Shown piece after piece: positions 60,882 to 64,000 of a DNA stretch of 64,000 nucleotides. Source of the stretch: Streptomyces sp. NBC_00569. GTDB taxonomy: Bacteria; Actinomycetota; Actinomycetes; Streptomycetales; Streptomycetaceae. The translations under genes were made by a program, and so were the position numbers. The stretch lies in contig NZ_CP107783.1 of NCBI RefSeq assembly GCF_036345255.1, positions 1,674,001-1,738,000 of the forward strand, written 5' to 3'. Below the pieces are notes generated by a model. That model did no database searches. It was not told where the DNA came from and worked only from the letters and a program-made list of their open reading frames with translations. Every line of letters begins with the position of its first letter. The first letter of the stretch is position 1.

Positions 60882-61913
60882 TCAGCCTGCGACGCGGACG
60901 CCGAACTGGAAGCTGCCGATCGTGCTCATCGACTCGTAGCGCACCGAGGCCCCCGGGTGCGGCGCGTGCAGCACCTGGCCGTTACCCGCGTAGAGGCCGA
61001 CATGCTCGGTGTTGTTGAAGAAGACCAGGTCACCGGGCTTGAGTGCGCTCATGCCCACCCGGGTTCCGTCGTTGACCTGCGTGTACGTGACCCGGGAGAT
61101 CTGGATACCGGCCTGCGCGTACGCCCACTGCGTGAGGCCCGAGCAGTCGTAGGAGTTGGGCCCCGTGGTGCCACGGACGTACGGCTTGCCTATCTGGGAG
61201 GCGGCCGCGTTCAGGGCGGCGGCGCCAAACTTGGAGGCGGCCACCTCATTGCCGAGGTTGACGCGGCCCGTGGAGGATCGGCTGGCCCGAGCCTCGTCGG
61301 CGGCCATCTTGGCACGCTCGGCGGCAGTCAGGGAGTTCAGCAGCTTCTGCGCCTTGCTGAGCTTGGCCTGAATTTCCTTCTTCTTCTTGCCGAGCTCCGT
61401 GCGGGTGCCGGCGAGGTCCTGGAGCTTCTCTGCGGCCTCCGCGCGCTTCTGGGCCAGCTCGCGCTGCTTCGCCTGAACCTTCTTGAGCGACTCCAGCTGC
61501 CGCGCGGAGAGCGAGTCGAGCGTGGACGCCTTGTCGAGGAAGTCGTCCGGGTCGGCGGAGAGGAAGAGCTGGACCGAGGGGTCGATGCCACCCGAGCGGT
61601 ACTGCTCGCCGGCCATCGCACCGAGGCCCGTACGCAGTTCATTGAGCTCGCCCTGCTCACGGGCGACCTTGTCCTGGAGCTGGCCGATCTCCCTCTCCAG
61701 CTTCTTCTGCTTCTCCTTGGCCCCGTCGTACTGGTTGGTGGCCCGCTCCGCCTCTTCGTAGAGCTTGTCGACCTTCGCCTTGACCTCGCTCTTCGTCGGC
61801 TTGGGGGCCGCGTTGGCGGCCTGCGAAGTAAGGGCCACGGCAGCGGCGGCGGTCGCCGTGAGTACGGTCACACGGGCACGGCTCGACTGCTTGGATCGAC
61901 GGTGGGACGCCAC
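60882..61913 (-). CDS. NlpC/P60 peptidoglycan endopeptidase with coiled coil
   Basis: The 343-residue exported protein starts at GTG 61913 (AAGGAG upstream). A signal peptide (ARVTVLTATAAAAVALTSQA, cleavage after ANA) is followed by a ~190-residue Lys/Glu/Gln-rich coiled coil and an NlpC/P60 domain. Its catalytic Cys is in YDCSGLTQWAYAQAG, one His in EHVGLYAG and the third residue in HAPHPG. It cleaves peptide bonds in peptidoglycan during growth or spore formation; the coiled coil may regulate access. It converges with rtcB; the gap 60660-60881 has no gene and one CGCCCG-AA-CGGGCG palindrome at 60825-60838. Confidence 0.9.
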   Translation of the reverse strand: MASHRRSKQSSRARVTVLTATAAAAVALTSQAANAAPKPTKSEVKAKVDKLYEEAERATNQYDGAKEKQKKLEREIGQLQDKVAREQGELNELRTGLGAMAGEQYRSGGIDPSVQLFLSADPDDFLDKASTLDSLSARQLESLKKVQAKQRELAQKRAEAAEKLQDLAGTRTELGKKKKEIQAKLSKAQKLLNSLTAAERAKMAADEARASRSSTGRVNLGNEVAASKFGAAALNAAASQIGKPYVRGTTGPNSYDCSGLTQWAYAQAGIQISRVTYTQVNDGTRVGMSALKPGDLVFFNNTEHVGLYAGNGQVLHAPHPGASVRYESMSTIGSFQFGVRVAG

Positions 61914-61938
61914 GAAGGCGATCTCCTTCTTCCTCCAG

Positions 61939-61997
61939 CCGCCCACAAACACCCAGTGGGCGGGCCCCCTCCACCGTCACTCACCTCATGTGAGTGA
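61939..61997 (-). promoter_or_regulatory. Two inverted repeats in the leader of the NlpC/P60 gene
   Basis: CCGCCCAC (61939-61946) pairs with GTGGGCGG (61956-61963). Further upstream, TCACTCAC (61977-61984) pairs with GTGAGTGA (61990-61997) around a five-base loop. Both stems are perfect and lie 26-84 bases before the start codon. They could be a transcription attenuator, an operator or RNA stability elements. I looked for, but could not recognise, the c-di-AMP riboswitch often found before such genes. The remaining stretch to 62480 has no supported gene. Confidence 0.4.
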
Positions 61998-62480
61998 TCA
62001 CCCGATCGGAGGTTCGAGACCCGACCCTAGTGACCTTCCTGTGACCATTTCAAAGCCTGACGTGAAAAATCTCGCCCATACCTGCATTCTTTGCACACAA
62101 CTCACGTACAGCGATGTCGATTTGACGCTACGTTGCGTGACTGGGTCACCAACTAGGTGAAACTGAACGGACATTGCAGTTCCAACAGATCTCGGACATC
62201 AACCACGGGACAGTCGCTTCAGGAGTATCCCGGACACAACTGGACGCCCGCACGACCTGGGTCGCGTCCGGCAAAGTCAGGTGAGCCAGGGTCGTCGGCA
62301 GATGACGGCGACCACGGCTTGGTAGAGGCGAGCGCGGCCCGGTCCAGGCATCGGTGGTGTGGAATGCGCATCGCGGACGAGGCCGCGCGTTCGCCTTCCT
62401 CCCTCTCCACCCGGAGGCGGGGCTGCCCTTCCACCCCCGGGCCGATCCGCACGGCATGCTGTACATGCTGCACTGGCCTG

Positions 62481-63122
62481 GTGAACGTCACCTTGCCGCG
62501 CACCATGCCCAGCCCGGACGGCAAACTGCTCCCGCCGCCCGGCACCGCGGAACGCTTCCGGGCCTTTGCCCGCGACATCGCGGCAGGACGGCGCGCCTGG
62601 ACAGCCGAGAGCGCCCAGTTCATCGCCGACCAGTTCGACCAGCTCGCCGCCGACTGGGACACCATGCACGCCACCGGCCGCGACGACCCGTTGCGCGACG
62701 CCCTCACCCGCGGCGGACCGTACCCTGCCGGCCCCTGCGTCGAGATCGGCTCCGGCACCGGGCTCTTCACGCGACTGCTGGCTTCCACCTTCACGAGCGT
62801 GATCAGCCTCGACCTGTCCGAGCAGATGCTTCACCAGGCCGCATCACGCTCACCGAACCGTGTACGCGCCGATGCCGGCCGACTGCCACTCGCCGACGCG
62901 TCAGTAGCGGCCATCGCCGGCATTGACATGCTGCTCTTCCCCGCCGAAGCCGCCCGCGTACTTGCCCCCAACGGCGTACTTCTGTGGATCAACCAACTCG
63001 GAGAGGACGGTCCCCTTTACCTGGCGGCCGCCGACGTCGCCGCAGCGTTGCCCGGACAGTGGCAGGCCCTCGAAGCCAGGGCAGGCTGGGGGAGCTGGGC
63101 CGTCGTCCGACGGACAGCCTGA
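62481..63122 (+). CDS. Class I SAM-dependent methyltransferase
   Basis: The 213-residue protein has motif I PCVEIGSGTGLFTRLLA, motif II VISLDLSEQMLHQAA, the acidic motif III RADAGRLPLADASV and post-motif AARVLAPNGVLLWINQLGED. This is the common small-molecule Methyltransf_11/25 group. The start is uncertain: GTG 62481 or ATG 62505, neither with a good ribosome-binding site. The substrate is unknown, and no biosynthetic neighbours are visible. Confidence 0.8.
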   Translation: MNVTLPRTMPSPDGKLLPPPGTAERFRAFARDIAAGRRAWTAESAQFIADQFDQLAADWDTMHATGRDDPLRDALTRGGPYPAGPCVEIGSGTGLFTRLLASTFTSVISLDLSEQMLHQAASRSPNRVRADAGRLPLADASVAAIAGIDMLLFPAEAARVLAPNGVLLWINQLGEDGPLYLAAADVAAALPGQWQALEARAGWGSWAVVRRTA

Positions 63123-64000
63123 GCCAGGAATCTCGCCCTGCCGCCCGCGTCCCCAGGTCCATGACGAGATCGCGTCCGGCTGGACCACCACTGGGCGGTC
63201 ATCGATCCAGATTCCTTGCGGATGCGCGGGTGCACGGTCCGTCCCGCCGAAGACATCCCAGTACCGACCAGAGAATCTCGGGCATGGACACGGCCTCGCC
63301 CTGTGAAGCACCGGTTGGGGTGGGGGCCGCTCCATGCCTCTTCTGCGATCGAGGTCGACTATCTCTCTGCCCGACACGCGGAAATCTGTGTCGGCCAGAG
63401 TAGACATTGGGTGGTGGCGTGGTTATGGTTTCTCTCGTAGCCGAGATCAAACAAGGCGCGGCAGAGACGAACTGCCGGGCAGCAGTACAGCAGTTCGCAG
63501 GACGGTGCGGTGGTGGAGTGTCGAAGCCAGCGTTGTTGCAGGACGGCGACGGGACTGACGACCGGACCGGGTGGCCCGCAGCGATCAGGGGCCGCCATGA
63601 GCAGTACCGCAGTAGCAGTTCAGTAGGTGCAGTTCGCAGTACAGCAGTGCGTTTGTCAGTGGTTCCTCGGTAAAGGCGTCGGCTGCGGGCGCGCGTGCCG
63701 GGAGGTTCGGCAGTGGGGTTCCAAGCCAGAGCAGATGCAGGACGGGCGACGGGGCTGGCTGCCGAAGGGTGGCGCTGTTGAAGGCCACCAGCAGTACGCA
63801 GGATCAGCAGTATGCAAGTCCCCTTCGGTGAGTGATTGGTTCAGAGGGAAAGAACGGAGGATCCAGGCGCCATCAGGATCGCCCGGGCAGAAGTCTCGAG
63901 CCCGGGTACCGCAGGACATCGATAGTGAGGTGGTCTCCGGTCAAGCAACCGCGATCCCCGCAACCCCGACAGCAGCTCGGTCGGGTCTGCGGAAACACAG
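63123..64000. other. Non-coding tail with diverged direct repeats
   Basis: No reading frame here has a ribosome-binding site and protein-like character. From about 63479 to 63815 there are two related ~110-base segments about 200 bases apart. The shared core contains AAGCCAG (63524 and 63723), GCAGGACGG/GCAGGACGGG and an end rich in GCAGTAC and GCAGT. GCAGTA clusters also stand at 63479-63500 and 63629-63651. The last 150 bases are moderately AT-rich and may be the leader of a gene beyond the window. Confidence 0.5.

Noticed and set aside
62005..62025. GGTTCGAGACC considered as a T-arm of a tRNA
   Set aside because: No acceptor stem, anticodon arm or D-arm can be placed around it.
61914..62160. 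c-di-AMP (ydaO-type) riboswitch before the NlpC/P60 gene
   Set aside because: Expected from the gene family, but I could not match the conserved core sequences; only two simple hairpins are visible.

Overview
The window is high-GC DNA with codon use, gene families and operon styles typical of Streptomyces or a close actinomycete: a conservon operon, a class I terpene synthase, several P450s, PAS/GAF/SpoIIE phosphatases, ATGA/GTGA stop-start overlaps and an RpoA almost indistinguishable from the Streptomyces protein. No rRNA, tRNA or CRISPR array was seen. The mix of dispensable loci, decayed insertion sequences and many broken genes suggests an accessory part of the chromosome rather than the conserved core.

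Layout. (1) 1-19.2 kb: after the tail of a secreted protein and two gene remnants comes a cell-surface glycopolymer region. It holds three tandem GT2/CDP-glycerol phosphotransferase fusions, two tandem polytopic membrane proteins, a tachylectin-like/dimethylformamidase-like protein, a small exported protein, a sugar N-acetyltransferase, a membrane GT2 with a divergent GtrA flippase-like partner, and an oxidoreductase/aminotransferase pair. The last two plus the acetyltransferase look like the WbpB/WbpE/WbpD steps that make 2,3-diamino sugars. (2) 19.2-21.1 kb: a methylase remnant, a membrane protein and a doubly frameshifted SMI1-like gene. (3) 21.5-29.0 kb: a terpene synthase converging on a five-gene conservon (cvnA-B-C-D plus a CYP157-type P450 without the ExxR arginine), with a second, conventional P450 divergent from cvnA. 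Together they look like a signalling-linked terpene locus. (4) 29-36.5 kb: an ABC permease remnant, cupin, FUSC-type transporter, DUF2127 protein and lipoprotein, then an IS5 scar and a decayed polymorphic toxin with RNase A-like tip and immunity remnant.

(5) 36.5-42.1 kb: an rpoA outside the ribosomal-protein operon, a methyltransferase-like gene, an isochorismatase-type hydrolase, an SDR-like protein lacking the YxxxK pair, and a VOC protein. (6) 42.7-48 kb: a compact asparagine catabolic operon (GntR/FadR regulator, permease, R. etli-type asparaginase, aspartase) ending in a 233-bp tandem duplication and a glutaminase pseudogene. (7) 48.3-51.8 kb: a small hypothetical gene, a transposase remnant, a MarR/MFS pair, DUF1330 and a small membrane protein. 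(8) 51.9-60.7 kb: two PAS-GAF-SpoIIE phosphatases separated by an IS200/IS605 element. Its TnpB looks intact, but its TnpA has HVR where HUH is expected. The second phosphatase is translationally coupled to archease and followed by the RNA ligase RtcB. (9) 60.9-64 kb: an NlpC/P60 hydrolase, a methyltransferase, and a non-coding tail with diverged direct repeats.

The observations most worth following up are the displaced rpoA, the conservon-terpene-P450 locus with its ExxR-less P450, the triple TagF-like array whose third member has lost the HGT histidine, the repeated start codons in front of the asparaginase, and the phosphatase-archease-RtcB operon.
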